Part shown: positions 15,215 through 23,196 of the stretch, one piece after another | Layout: every line of letters begins with the position of its first letter | Position numbering within the stretch: the first letter of the stretch is position 1 | NCBI GenBank assembly: GCA_958427975.1 | Contig: CAUAEH010000030.1 | Location: 1-23,214 of the forward strand | Source: an uncultured Collinsella sp. | GTDB lineage: Bacteria; Actinomycetota; Coriobacteriia; Coriobacteriales; Coriobacteriaceae | Direction of reading: 5' to 3' | DNA: 23,214 nt | The notes under the pieces: model-generated | Seen by the model: the letters and a program-made list of their open reading frames with translations, nothing else | The model's database searches: none | Told to the model about the DNA's origin: nothing | Program-made: the position numbers and the translations under genes

Positions 15215-17030
15215 CAGCGTCGAGATGAAACGCGGTTTGGTAAAACCGCGTAAGGTGATTATGCTGAAAAGGTTTCTTTCTTACTACAAGCCCCAGATGG
15301 GGCTTTTTGTTGCCGATACTGTTTGCGCCCTGGTGCTTGCCGCCATTGACCTGGCGTTTCCTATCATTCTGCGCAATCTGACCGGCGGGCTCTTTACCCA
15401 GGGTCAGGCTGCTATTATGCAGGCGCTCGGTATGATTGCGGTCGGCCTGGTACTGATGTATGCCGTCCGCTGCGCCTGTCGCTACTTTGTGAGTTACTGG
15501 GGCCACGTGATGGGCGCGCGCATGGAGTCCAAGATGCGCGAGGACCTGTTCGATCAGTATGAGCGCTTTAGCTTTGCGTACTTCGATCGCAACAGCTCGG
15601 GTGACATGATGAGCCGCGTGGTCAACGACCTGTTCGATATCTGCGAGGCGGCACACCACGTGCCCGAGTGGATTATCATCTGCGGTATCGAGATTATCGG
15701 CTCGTTTGTGATCCTCTTTGCTATTGCCCCGGTGCTGGCGCTTGCCATGGCCGTGGTGACGGCAGCGTTTGCGGTCATCATGTTTTGGCAGAACATGCGC
15801 ATGCGCGAGGTCTTCAGCGACAACCGCAAAAAGATCAGCGGTATTAATGCTCAGCTGCAGGATTCGCTGGCAGGCATGCGCGTGGTCAAGAGTTTTGCGA
15901 ACGAGGAAGCTGAGCGCTCCAAGTTCCGCGCCTCTAACGACCGCTATCTTTCGTCCAAGGAGAATATGTATCACGCCATGGGCATCTATACTGCGACGTA
16001 TGGCCTGCTCTCGGGCGTGTTGTACGTGATCGTGGTGCTGCTGGGTGGTTGGCTGGTCGCCCAGGGACAGCTGCAGGCGGTCGATATGGCGACCTTCGCG
16101 CTCTATATTTCGCTGTTCTGCACGCCGCTCGAGACGCTCGTCAATTCGGCCGAAACGTATCAGAAGGCCATCGCCGGCTTTAAGCGCATGGACGAGGTGC
16201 TTTCGACCGTTCCGGATATCCAGGATAAGCCGGATGCCACGGACCTGCAGGTGACGGCTGGCGCGGTTGAATATCGCGACGTGTGCTTTAGCTACGAGGA
16301 CGTTGAGCTCGGTGCAGGCGAAGAGGCTCGTCCCGTGATCGACCATATGAATCTGTCCATCAAGCCCGGACAGACCATTGCCCTGGTTGGCCCCTCGGGC
16401 GGTGGCAAGTCCACGACTTGTTCGCTGCTGCCGCGCTTTTATGACGTGGCTGCTGGATCCGTCAGCATCGATGGCCAAGACGTGCGCGACGTGACGCAGC
16501 AGAGCCTACGCCGCGCCATTGGCCTGGTGCAACAGGATGTCTATCTGTTTGACGGTACGATTGGCGAGAACATCGCCTACGGCAAGCCGGGCGCCACGGC
16601 AGAAGAGGTCGCCGAGGCCGCCCGCCGCGCCAATATCGATGCCTTCATTGAGTCGCTGCCGCAGGGCTATGACACGATTGTGGGCGAGCGCGGCAGCCGT
16701 CTTTCGGGCGGCCAGAAGCAGCGTGTAGCCATTGCGCGCGTGTTTCTCAAGAACCCCAAGATCTTGATCCTGGACGAGGCGACGAGCGCCTTGGATAACG
16801 AGAGCGAGGAGGCGGTGCAGGAGTCGCTCGAGCGTCTGGCGCGCGGTCGCACCACGATCATCATCGCCCACCGTCTCTCGACCATTAAGCATGCCGACGA
16901 GATTGCGACCGTCGAGCATGGTCGCGTTGTGGAACGTGGCACGCACGAGCAGCTTCTCGCCCGTGGCGGCACCTATGCCCGTTACTATCGAATGCAGTTC
17001 GAAGGTGCGCGTGCGCACGAGCTCGACTGA
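15162..17030 (+). CDS. ABC exporter half-transporter (MsbA/multidrug type)
   Basis: 622 aa. A six-helix exporter membrane domain (residues ~34-340) is fused to an ATPase domain: Walker A GPSGGGKST at 410-418, Q-loop in VQQDVYLFDGT, signature LSGGQ at 514-518, Walker B ILILDE with D538/E539, H-loop H570 in IIAHRLSTI. It would work as a dimer exporting a lipid, drug or peptide; the substrate is unknown. The start is uncertain. ATG 15162 has a perfect AGGAGG 7 nt upstream but lies in an inverted-repeat element and adds 33 basic residues not seen in the family; ATG 15261 (residue 34, MLKRFLSYYKPQMG) has AAGG at 15252-15255 and fits better. The next gene follows by 19 nt. Confidence 0.92.
   Translation: MDIRDRRLKARLSKWSTCSVEMKRGLVKPRKVIMLKRFLSYYKPQMGLFVADTVCALVLAAIDLAFPIILRNLTGGLFTQGQAAIMQALGMIAVGLVLMYAVRCACRYFVSYWGHVMGARMESKMREDLFDQYERFSFAYFDRNSSGDMMSRVVNDLFDICEAAHHVPEWIIICGIEIIGSFVILFAIAPVLALAMAVVTAAFAVIMFWQNMRMREVFSDNRKKISGINAQLQDSLAGMRVVKSFANEEAERSKFRASNDRYLSSKENMYHAMGIYTATYGLLSGVLYVIVVLLGGWLVAQGQLQAVDMATFALYISLFCTPLETLVNSAETYQKAIAGFKRMDEVLSTVPDIQDKPDATDLQVTAGAVEYRDVCFSYEDVELGAGEEARPVIDHMNLSIKPGQTIALVGPSGGGKSTTCSLLPRFYDVAAGSVSIDGQDVRDVTQQSLRRAIGLVQQDVYLFDGTIGENIAYGKPGATAEEVAEAARRANIDAFIESLPQGYDTIVGERGSRLSGGQKQRVAIARVFLKNPKILILDEATSALDNESEEAVQESLERLARGRTTIIIAHRLSTIKHADEIATVEHGRVVERGTHEQLLARGGTYARYYRMQFEGARAHELD
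15231..15250 (+). promoter_or_regulatory. Hairpin before the alternative start of the ABC gene
   Basis: A perfect 8-bp stem CGCGGTTT/AAACCGCG (15231-15238, 15243-15250) with a GGTA loop sits immediately before AAGG and the ATG at 15261. It could gate ribosome access to that start, or be incidental. Confidence 0.4.
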
Positions 17031-17049
17031 TTGATATGACAGGAAGTTT

Positions 17050-18009
17050 ATGGCTGAGAAGAACCCTTTGACTCCGGAAGAAGTGACGGAGTTATTCTCC
17101 GAGATCGACGCATCCGGCGTTTTGGATCCGACGCTTGCCAAAAAGCGCACCGAGCGCATGCGCGAAAAAGAGGCTGCCGTCAAGCGCGGTGACAAGGCGA
17201 CGCTGGCGCGGCTGCGCAGCGAGGATCGCGCGAGCCAGGCAAAACATATCGACCCGCTGTCCGAGGACGATCCTTCGGGCTCGCAGGTGAGCCATACCAT
17301 TACGAAGACTGCCATGGTCGTGGTTATCGGCATCTTGGTGCTGATCGTGGGCATGCAGATTGGCTACGGCGTGATGCGCCGTCTGAATACCGCCAATCTG
17401 TCCGAGAGCGTTTCGGTCGATACCGTTTCGACCGCGCTCAAGGGCGGCCTTGAGTGGGGTAACGGCTTTACGCAGTTCCCGCTCGACTTTAGCGTCGACG
17501 AGGCGGACGAGCGCACGGGTACGGTAGAGGTGACGGTGTTGGACACGTCGTCTGCCAACGAGCTCGAGCTGCTGTCCAACGGGCAGATTCAGGCTGCGGC
17601 GCTTGCGACCAACGCGTTGCTCAACGATAAGATCGACCGCGTGGTGTATAACGTGCACGCCTATATCGACGAGGACAGCAAGATCCAGCACGACTCTTTC
17701 TTTGGCATGTTTCCCGCACGGGGCCATCAGAGCGCCATTCTGACGTTCGTGTGGACCAAGAGCTCGTCAAATGCCACGAGCATCGACTGGAAGATGCGTA
17801 TCGTGAGCATGGACGACACGATTGCCGAGCGCATCCAAAAGCAGGTGAACTCGGTGTCGTCACTGATTGAGGACCCGGCGGTAAGCCAGACCAAGATTGA
17901 CGAGGAAAAGGCCGAACGTGACCTGGAGCATCGTCTGCATGGCCGCGAGATCTTCCGCGGCGGCAAGCCCGATCGCACGCCGTCCGATCTGCTGGAGCAG
18001 GATAAATAA
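17050..18009 (+). CDS. Single-pass membrane protein of unknown function
   Basis: 319 aa, not recognised. Residues 1-~85 are charged and likely cytoplasmic (EVTELFSEIDASGVLDPTLA, then KKRTERMREKEAAVKR). One transmembrane helix follows at about 87-108 (AMVVVIGILVLIVGMQIGYGV). The ~200-residue outer part has alternating strand-like segments (GTVEVTVLD, DRVVYNVHAYIDEDSKI, SAILTFVWTKSSS, SIDWKMRIVSMDD) and ends in a charged helix (KIDEEKAERDLEHRL). The layout suggests a membrane-anchored extracytoplasmic domain. AGGAAG (17041-17046) precedes the ATG, and the gene lies 19 nt behind the ABC exporter, so it is probably an accessory or co-expressed partner. A terminator follows. Confidence 0.8.
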   Translation: MAEKNPLTPEEVTELFSEIDASGVLDPTLAKKRTERMREKEAAVKRGDKATLARLRSEDRASQAKHIDPLSEDDPSGSQVSHTITKTAMVVVIGILVLIVGMQIGYGVMRRLNTANLSESVSVDTVSTALKGGLEWGNGFTQFPLDFSVDEADERTGTVEVTVLDTSSANELELLSNGQIQAAALATNALLNDKIDRVVYNVHAYIDEDSKIQHDSFFGMFPARGHQSAILTFVWTKSSSNATSIDWKMRIVSMDDTIAERIQKQVNSVSSLIEDPAVSQTKIDEEKAERDLEHRLHGREIFRGGKPDRTPSDLLEQDK

Positions 18010-18015
18010 GACGCC

Positions 18016-18056
18016 ATCATCCCGCGTGAGCCAAATGCCCGCGCGGGATGATTTTT
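18016..18056 (+). terminator. Intrinsic terminator after the ABC exporter operon
   Basis: An 11-bp stem ATCATCCCGCG/CGCGGGATGAT (18016-18026, 18042-18052) is followed by TTTTT. Its 3' arm overlaps the start of the 37-bp inverted repeat at 18048-18154. Confidence 0.85.
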
Positions 18057-18154
18057 CTGGGACGGGGATTTAAAAATCATTCTGAGAACGGGGCTTTGTC
18101 GCCAACTGCATACATAACAGAATGATTATTTAATCCCCGTCCCAGAAAAATCAT
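18048..18154. repeat. 107-bp palindromic element with 37-bp arms
   Basis: 18048-18084 and 18118-18154 are reverse complements with two mismatches, separated by 33 nt. The arms contain GGGACGGGGATT/AATCCCCGTCCC. It fills most of the space between the terminator at 18016-18056 and the carA leader. It has no coding capacity and resembles a REP- or MITE-like element; no flanking target duplication is obvious. Confidence 0.8.
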
Positions 18155-18201
18155 TATGCATAGAAAGTCATAATTATCATTTCGTAAACATTTCGATGAA
18201 A

Positions 18202-18241
18202 TTAACGCCATGGCGCATACTTGCGGTTAAAATACCGCAAG
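18202..18241 (+). promoter_or_regulatory. Candidate carAB promoter with palindrome over the -10 box
   Basis: TAAAAT (18228-18233) is a good -10 box and is exactly the loop of a perfect 8-bp inverted repeat CTTGCGGT/ACCGCAAG (18220-18227, 18234-18241). The nearest -35-like box, TTAACG (18202-18207), is 20 bp away, longer than ideal. CATACT (18216-18221) is an alternative -10. The palindrome could be an operator. Confidence 0.4.
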
Positions 18242-18254
18242 GCCTAACTACCAA

Positions 18255-18287
18255 CCTTTAAGCCGGTCCGGAGAGACCGGGAAGGAG
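18255..18287 (+). promoter_or_regulatory. PyrR-type RNA hairpin over the carA ribosome-binding site
   Basis: GGTCCGGAGAGACC (18265-18278) matches the PyrR-binding loop consensus ARUCCNGNGAGGYU except at the outer pairs, where changes are compensatory (A-U to G-C, U-G to U-A). It closes a 6-bp stem 18263-18268/18275-18280. A lower stem CCTT (18255-18258) with AAGG (18282-18285) would bury the Shine-Dalgarno GAAGGAG. The expected effect is repression of translation by UMP-bound PyrR, as known for actinobacterial pyr leaders; the regulator itself is outside the window. Confidence 0.7.
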
Positions 18288-18291
18288 AATT

Positions 18292-19731
18292 ATGGCGAAC
18301 AACCATACTGCGGGCACCGCTGCCCGCACCTTCGCGCCCAGCGAGCTTTGCCAGCGCATGCTGGCCAAAACCAGCAAGGGCACCTGCGGTCCCTGCATCC
18401 TGTACCTTGAGGATGGGACCATTTTTTATGGCCGCGCATGCGGTGCCGAGGGTACCGCGACCGGCGAGGTCTGCTTCAACACCTCGCTTGAGGGCTACTT
18501 TGAGGTCATGACCGACCCGAGCTATGCCGGCCAAATCGTAACCATGACCTATCCGCAGATCGGTAACTACGGCATCGATGAGACCGACGTCCAGTCGGCC
18601 TTCCCCGGCGATACCGCTCGCCCCGCGAGCGCTCCGGCTATGCGCGGCATGATCGTCCGCGACATGTGCGCCACGCCTTCCAACTGGCGCTCGGCCGTCA
18701 GCGTGCCGGAGTACCTGTGTGTCCACGGCATCGTCGCTATCGAGGGCGTCGACACCCGCGCTCTTGTGCGCCACCTGCGCGACAACGGTTCCAAGATGGG
18801 CATTATCTCGACCGAGATCTTTGACGTCGCCGAGCTTGCCGAGCGTCTGGCCGCAGCGCCGACGCTGGTGGGCGAGAACCTGGTCAAGACCGTGAGCTGC
18901 CCTGAGCCCCACGCTTTTGCCGCATGCGACCTGCCCGCTACGCATGACTTTGCGCTTGCCCCTGCCGCTCCTTCCCGCCACAACGTGGTCGCCTACGACT
19001 GCGGCGTCAAGCGCGGCATCCTGGAGGGTCTGGTCCGTGCCGGCTGCGACCTTACCGTCGTACCGTGGGATACGCCCGCGAGTGAGGTGCTCGACATGAA
19101 TCCCGACGGCGTCTTTTTATCCAACGGCCCCGGCGACCCCGATGCCGTGGTGGAGACCTACGAGCAGGTGCAGCAGCTGATCGGCAAGGTGCCGGTCTTT
19201 GGCATTTGCCTTGGTCACCAGATGATCAGCTTGGCGTGCGGCGCTCAAATGGAAAAGCTTAAATTCGGTCACCGTGGCGGTAACCAGCCGGTTATGAACC
19301 TGGTGAGCCGTCGCGTGGAGATTACCGCGCAAAACCACGGCTTTGGCCTGCTGTTCCCCAGCCTGGGCAAACTGATCCCGGAGCTTTCCGGCGGCGAGAC
19401 CGAGCATGCGGCCGATGGCGACCTGCGCGTCTGGGTGCGTCGCGGCATCGCACCGGTCGTGATGAACGAGCGCTTCGGTCGCATTCGCCTGACGCACGTG
19501 AACCTCAACGACGGCACTGCCGAGGGCATCCAGCTGCTCGACGCCCCGTGCTTCTCGGTCCAGTACCACCCCGAGGCCTCGCCCGGCCCCACCGATGCCC
19601 ACTATCTCTTTACCGCCTTTACGCGACTCATGGACGGCGAGGAGAACTACCTGGACATCGACACCGCGAAGGACCGCCTTGCCGGCTGGAATTTCGCCGA
19701 GACCGCCGCGACCGAGACCGAGGAGAACTAA
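18292..19731 (+). CDS. carA: Carbamoyl-phosphate synthase small subunit (glutaminase)
   Basis: 479 aa, about 100 longer than the usual ~370-380. It hydrolyses glutamine and passes ammonia to CarB. The N-domain starts near residue 35 (CILYLEDGTIFYGRACGAEG) and includes FNTSLEGYFEVMTDPSYAGQ. The class I amidotransferase domain (about 230-450) has the nucleophile C306 in FGICLGHQ and H426/E428 in YHPEASPGP. Extra length comes from ~30 N-terminal residues, an insertion of about 35-40 residues between QNHGF (~351) and RLTHVNLNDGT (~399), and a C-terminal tail after the domain. The catalytic core is intact. A PyrR-like hairpin overlaps its ribosome-binding site, and carB starts 1 nt after its stop. 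Confidence 0.96.
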   Translation: MANNHTAGTAARTFAPSELCQRMLAKTSKGTCGPCILYLEDGTIFYGRACGAEGTATGEVCFNTSLEGYFEVMTDPSYAGQIVTMTYPQIGNYGIDETDVQSAFPGDTARPASAPAMRGMIVRDMCATPSNWRSAVSVPEYLCVHGIVAIEGVDTRALVRHLRDNGSKMGIISTEIFDVAELAERLAAAPTLVGENLVKTVSCPEPHAFAACDLPATHDFALAPAAPSRHNVVAYDCGVKRGILEGLVRAGCDLTVVPWDTPASEVLDMNPDGVFLSNGPGDPDAVVETYEQVQQLIGKVPVFGICLGHQMISLACGAQMEKLKFGHRGGNQPVMNLVSRRVEITAQNHGFGLLFPSLGKLIPELSGGETEHAADGDLRVWVRRGIAPVVMNERFGRIRLTHVNLNDGTAEGIQLLDAPCFSVQYHPEASPGPTDAHYLFTAFTRLMDGEENYLDIDTAKDRLAGWNFAETAATETEEN

Positions 19732-19732
19732 C

Positions 19733-22700
19733 ATGCCGAAACGTACTGACATCAAGCGCATCCTCGTCATTGGTTCGGGCCCCATCGTTATTGGCCAGGC
19801 CTGTGAGTTCGACTACTCCGGCGCCCAGGCCTGCAAGGTGCTCAAGGAGGACGGCTTTGAGGTCATCCTGGTCAACTCCAACCCGGCGACTATCATGACC
19901 GACCCGGGTCTTGCCGACCGCACCTATGTCGAGCCCATCACCGCCGAGTTTATCGAGCGTGTGATCAAGAAGGAGCGCCCGGACGCGCTGCTGCCCACGC
20001 TGGGCGGCCAGACCGGTCTGAACGCTGCCGTCGAGCTGGCAAAGGACGGCACGCTCGACAAGTATGGCGTCGAGATGATCGGCTGCGACCTGGCCGCTAT
20101 CGAGCGCGGCGAGGACCGCAAGCTCTTTAACGAGGCCATGGCCGAGATTGGCCTGGAGGTCGCGCGCTCGGGCTATGCCTATAGCGTGGCCGACGCCGAG
20201 GCTATCGCCGAGCGCGTGGGCTATCCCTGCGTGCTGCGTCCGAGCTTTACCTTGGGCGGTGCCGGTGGCGGCATCGCGCATACCCACGAGGAGCTCGTCT
20301 CCATCGTGAGCCAGGGCTTGGAGCTCTCGCCCGCCCACGAGGTGCTGGTCGAGGAGTCCATCGAGGGCTGGAAAGAGTATGAGATGGAGGTCATGCGTGA
20401 CCACGCCGGCAACGGCATCATCGTGTGCTCCATCGAGAATCTCGACCCCATGGGCGTACACACCGGCGACTCCATCACCGTGGCGCCGGCGCAGACGCTC
20501 TCCGACCTTGAGTATCAGCGTATGCGCGTGGCCTCGCTCGCCATTCTGGAGAAGATCGGCGTCGAGACCGGTGGCTCCAACGTGCAGTTTGCCGTGAACC
20601 CCAACACCGGTCGCTTGATCGTCATCGAGATGAACCCGCGCGTGAGCCGTTCGTCCGCGCTGGCCTCCAAGGCCACGGGTTTCCCCATCGCTAAGGCCGC
20701 CGCGCGCCTGGCTGTGGGCTATACGCTCGACGAGATCGTCAACGACATCACCAAGGCCACGCCCGCCTGCTTTGAGCCCACGATTGACTACTGCGTGGTC
20801 AAGGTGCCGCGCTTTGCCTTCGAGAAGTTCAAGGGTACCGACCCCACGCTCACCACGCGCATGAAGGCCGTGGGCGAGATCATGGCGATTGGCCGCACCT
20901 TTGAGGAGGCCTTCGGCAAAGCCATGCGCTCGCTGGAGGACGGTCACCAGGGTATCTGCGCCGGTGGCAAGGAGGGTGCCGATAAGCTGAGCGACGATGA
21001 TCTCGCTCAAGCCGTGGCCACGCCGACCGAGCACCGCATCTTCTTTGTGGTCGAGGCCCTACGCCGTGGCTGGGACATCGCTCGCATCCATGCCACCTGT
21101 GGCATCGACCCGTGGTACCTCAACCGCATCAATGACATGGTGCAGGTCCAGGAGAGCATCCGCGGCCTGCGTGTGGAGGATATCGACGCCGACGCGATGC
21201 GCTTGCTCAAGCAGTACGGCACGAGCGACGCCGAGATCGCCGCGCTGACCGGCTCGGACGAGCGCTTTGTGCGCGCCTATCGCAAGGGTCTGGGCGTGGT
21301 TCCCAGCATGAAGACGGTCGATACCTGCGCTGCGGAGTTCTCGAGCGCCACGGAGTACCACTACAAGACGTACGAGAACATCTACCGCACGAGCCCGGAT
21401 GCCAAGAAGTGCGTGGCTCCCGACGAGACCACGCCGGCGGACAAGCCCAAGGCGATGATTCTGGGCGCCGGCCCCAACCGCATTGGCCAGGGTATCGAGT
21501 TCGATTACTGCTGCGTGCACGCGAGCTACGCGCTGGCGGCCCGCGGCTTCGAGACCATCATGGTCAACTGCAACCCCGAGACCGTCTCGACCGACTACGA
21601 TACCTCCGACCGCCTGTACTTTGAGCCGCTCACCTACGAGGACGTTATGGACGTCATCGATGTTGAGCGTCCCGACGGCGTCGTGGTGACGCTCGGCGGC
21701 CAGACCCCGCTTAAGCTGGCGCGCATGCTCGAGGAGAGCGGCGTGAACATTATGGGCACCAAGCCCGACGCCATCGACTTTGCCGAGGACCGCGAGCGCT
21801 TCGCCGCCCTGCTCGACAAGCTGGGTATCATGTATCCGCCGGCGGGCCAAGCCACCTCGTTTGAGGAGGCCGAGGCCGTGGCCGCGCACATCGGCTACCC
21901 GCTGCTGGTGCGTCCGAGCTACGTGCTGGGCGGCCGCGGCATGATGATCGCCTACGATGCCGAGCATCTGCGCGATTACATGGCCGAGGCTGCGCGCATT
22001 AGCCCCGACTACCCGGTGTACCTGGACCGCTTCCTGGAGGGTGCGATCGAGTCCGACGTCGACGCCCTGTGCGACGGCGAGGAGGTCTACATCGGCGGCA
22101 TTCTGGAGCATATCGAGGAGGCCGGTATTCACTCCGGCGACTCTGCGACCTGCATCCCGCCGTTCAGCTTTAGCGAGAGCCTGCAGGCAAAGCTCCGCGA
22201 GACCACGCGCCGCATCGCGATGGCGCTGGGCGTACGCGGCCTGGTCAACGTGCAGTATGCCATCAAGGGCGAGACCGTCTACGTGATCGAGGCCAACCCT
22301 CGCGCAAGCCGTACCGTGCCGTTTATCTCCAAGGCCACCGGTGTGCCGCTCGCCAAGTGCGCGGCGCGTATCATGGCAGGCGATTCCATCGCGAGCCTGG
22401 GCCTGCCGAGCGACGAGCGTCAGCTCGATTGGTTCTGCATGAAGGAAGCCGTTATGCCCTGGGGTCGTTTCCCCGGTGCCGACGTTATCCTGGGGCCCGA
22501 GATGAAGTCGACGGGCGAGGTCATGGGTATCGCCAAGAGCTATCCCGAGGCATACGCCAAGACGCAGCTGGCGATCGACTACAAGCTGCCCGATCCGAGC
22601 TGCGGCAAGGTGTTCATCAGCGTGTGCGACCGCGACAAGCGCCATATCCTTTCGGTCGCCCGCATTCTGCGCTACCTGGGCTTTGACATCTGCTCTACCG

Positions 22701-23047
22701 AGGGTACGGCGCGCGTGCTGCGCGGCGGCAACGTGACGTGCGAAGTCGTGGAGAAGATCAGCGGCCCGCACGACGGCGAGTGCCCCAACATCGGCGACCT
22801 CATCGCCGATGGCAAGATCGCGGTCATCATCAACACGCCGTACGGCCCGGGTTCTCGTGGCGATGGCTACCTGCTACGTACCGAGGCCGTGCGCCGCGGC
22901 GTGACCTGCGTGACCGCGATGTCTGCCGCCAACACGTACGTGAGTGCCATCGAGGCCGTGCGCGAGGACCAGCAGGGTCACGGCAGCGCCAACGACATGG
23001 GCATGGACGTCATCGCCCTGCAGGACCTGCCACAGCACACGGTGTAG
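19733..23047 (+). CDS. carB: Carbamoyl-phosphate synthase large subunit
   Basis: 1104 aa, normal for CarB. It makes carbamoyl phosphate from bicarbonate, ammonia and two ATP for pyrimidine and arginine synthesis. Two homologous halves are seen: the first begins RILVIGSGPIVIGQACEFDY, with ATP-grasp motifs RPSFTLGGAGGGIAHT and VIEMNPRVSRSSALASKATG; the second begins near residue 572 (AMILGAGPNRIGQGIEFDYC), with RPSYVLGGRGMMIAY and EANPRASRTVPFISKATGVP. A methylglyoxal-synthase-like allosteric domain covers the C-terminus from about 958 (KVFISVCDRDKRHILSVARI), the usual site for UMP/ornithine effectors. The ATG at 19733 has AGGAG (19721-19725) 7 nt upstream inside the carA end, so the two are translationally coupled. 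Frames extending back to 19595 overlap carA and are not coding. Confidence 0.98.
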   Translation: MPKRTDIKRILVIGSGPIVIGQACEFDYSGAQACKVLKEDGFEVILVNSNPATIMTDPGLADRTYVEPITAEFIERVIKKERPDALLPTLGGQTGLNAAVELAKDGTLDKYGVEMIGCDLAAIERGEDRKLFNEAMAEIGLEVARSGYAYSVADAEAIAERVGYPCVLRPSFTLGGAGGGIAHTHEELVSIVSQGLELSPAHEVLVEESIEGWKEYEMEVMRDHAGNGIIVCSIENLDPMGVHTGDSITVAPAQTLSDLEYQRMRVASLAILEKIGVETGGSNVQFAVNPNTGRLIVIEMNPRVSRSSALASKATGFPIAKAAARLAVGYTLDEIVNDITKATPACFEPTIDYCVVKVPRFAFEKFKGTDPTLTTRMKAVGEIMAIGRTFEEAFGKAMRSLEDGHQGICAGGKEGADKLSDDDLAQAVATPTEHRIFFVVEALRRGWDIARIHATCGIDPWYLNRINDMVQVQESIRGLRVEDIDADAMRLLKQYGTSDAEIAALTGSDERFVRAYRKGLGVVPSMKTVDTCAAEFSSATEYHYKTYENIYRTSPDAKKCVAPDETTPADKPKAMILGAGPNRIGQGIEFDYCCVHASYALAARGFETIMVNCNPETVSTDYDTSDRLYFEPLTYEDVMDVIDVERPDGVVVTLGGQTPLKLARMLEESGVNIMGTKPDAIDFAEDRERFAALLDKLGIMYPPAGQATSFEEAEAVAAHIGYPLLVRPSYVLGGRGMMIAYDAEHLRDYMAEAARISPDYPVYLDRFLEGAIESDVDALCDGEEVYIGGILEHIEEAGIHSGDSATCIPPFSFSESLQAKLRETTRRIAMALGVRGLVNVQYAIKGETVYVIEANPRASRTVPFISKATGVPLAKCAARIMAGDSIASLGLPSDERQLDWFCMKEAVMPWGRFPGADVILGPEMKSTGEVMGIAKSYPEAYAKTQLAIDYKLPDPSCGKVFISVCDRDKRHILSVARILRYLGFDICSTEGTARVLRGGNVTCEVVEKISGPHDGECPNIGDLIADGKIAVIINTPYGPGSRGDGYLLRTEAVRRGVTCVTAMSAANTYVSAIEAVREDQQGHGSANDMGMDVIALQDLPQHTV

Positions 23048-23059
23048 GTTGAGCTGTCC

Positions 23060-23150
23060 GGCCGGGGCGGGAGGGGCCGAGATTTCCCCCTTTCGCTCCG
23101 GCTGCAAGCAGAGTCGCTCAGGAGGAAACACGGCCCCTCCCGCCCCGGCC
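23060..23150. repeat. Perfect 20-bp GC-rich inverted repeat after carB
   Basis: 23060-23079 and 23131-23150 are exact reverse complements over 20 bp, almost all G/C, around a 51-nt spacer that contains CAGGAGGAAACA (23119-23130). There is no U-tract after it. A second small hairpin, ACGGTG/CACCGT (23152-23157, 23167-23172), follows. It could be a large mRNA structure or a short insertion element. Confidence 0.8.
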
Positions 23151-23196
23151 TACGGTGACTCGGTAGCACCGTGTACTGCCGAAGGGGCTTTGCGCG

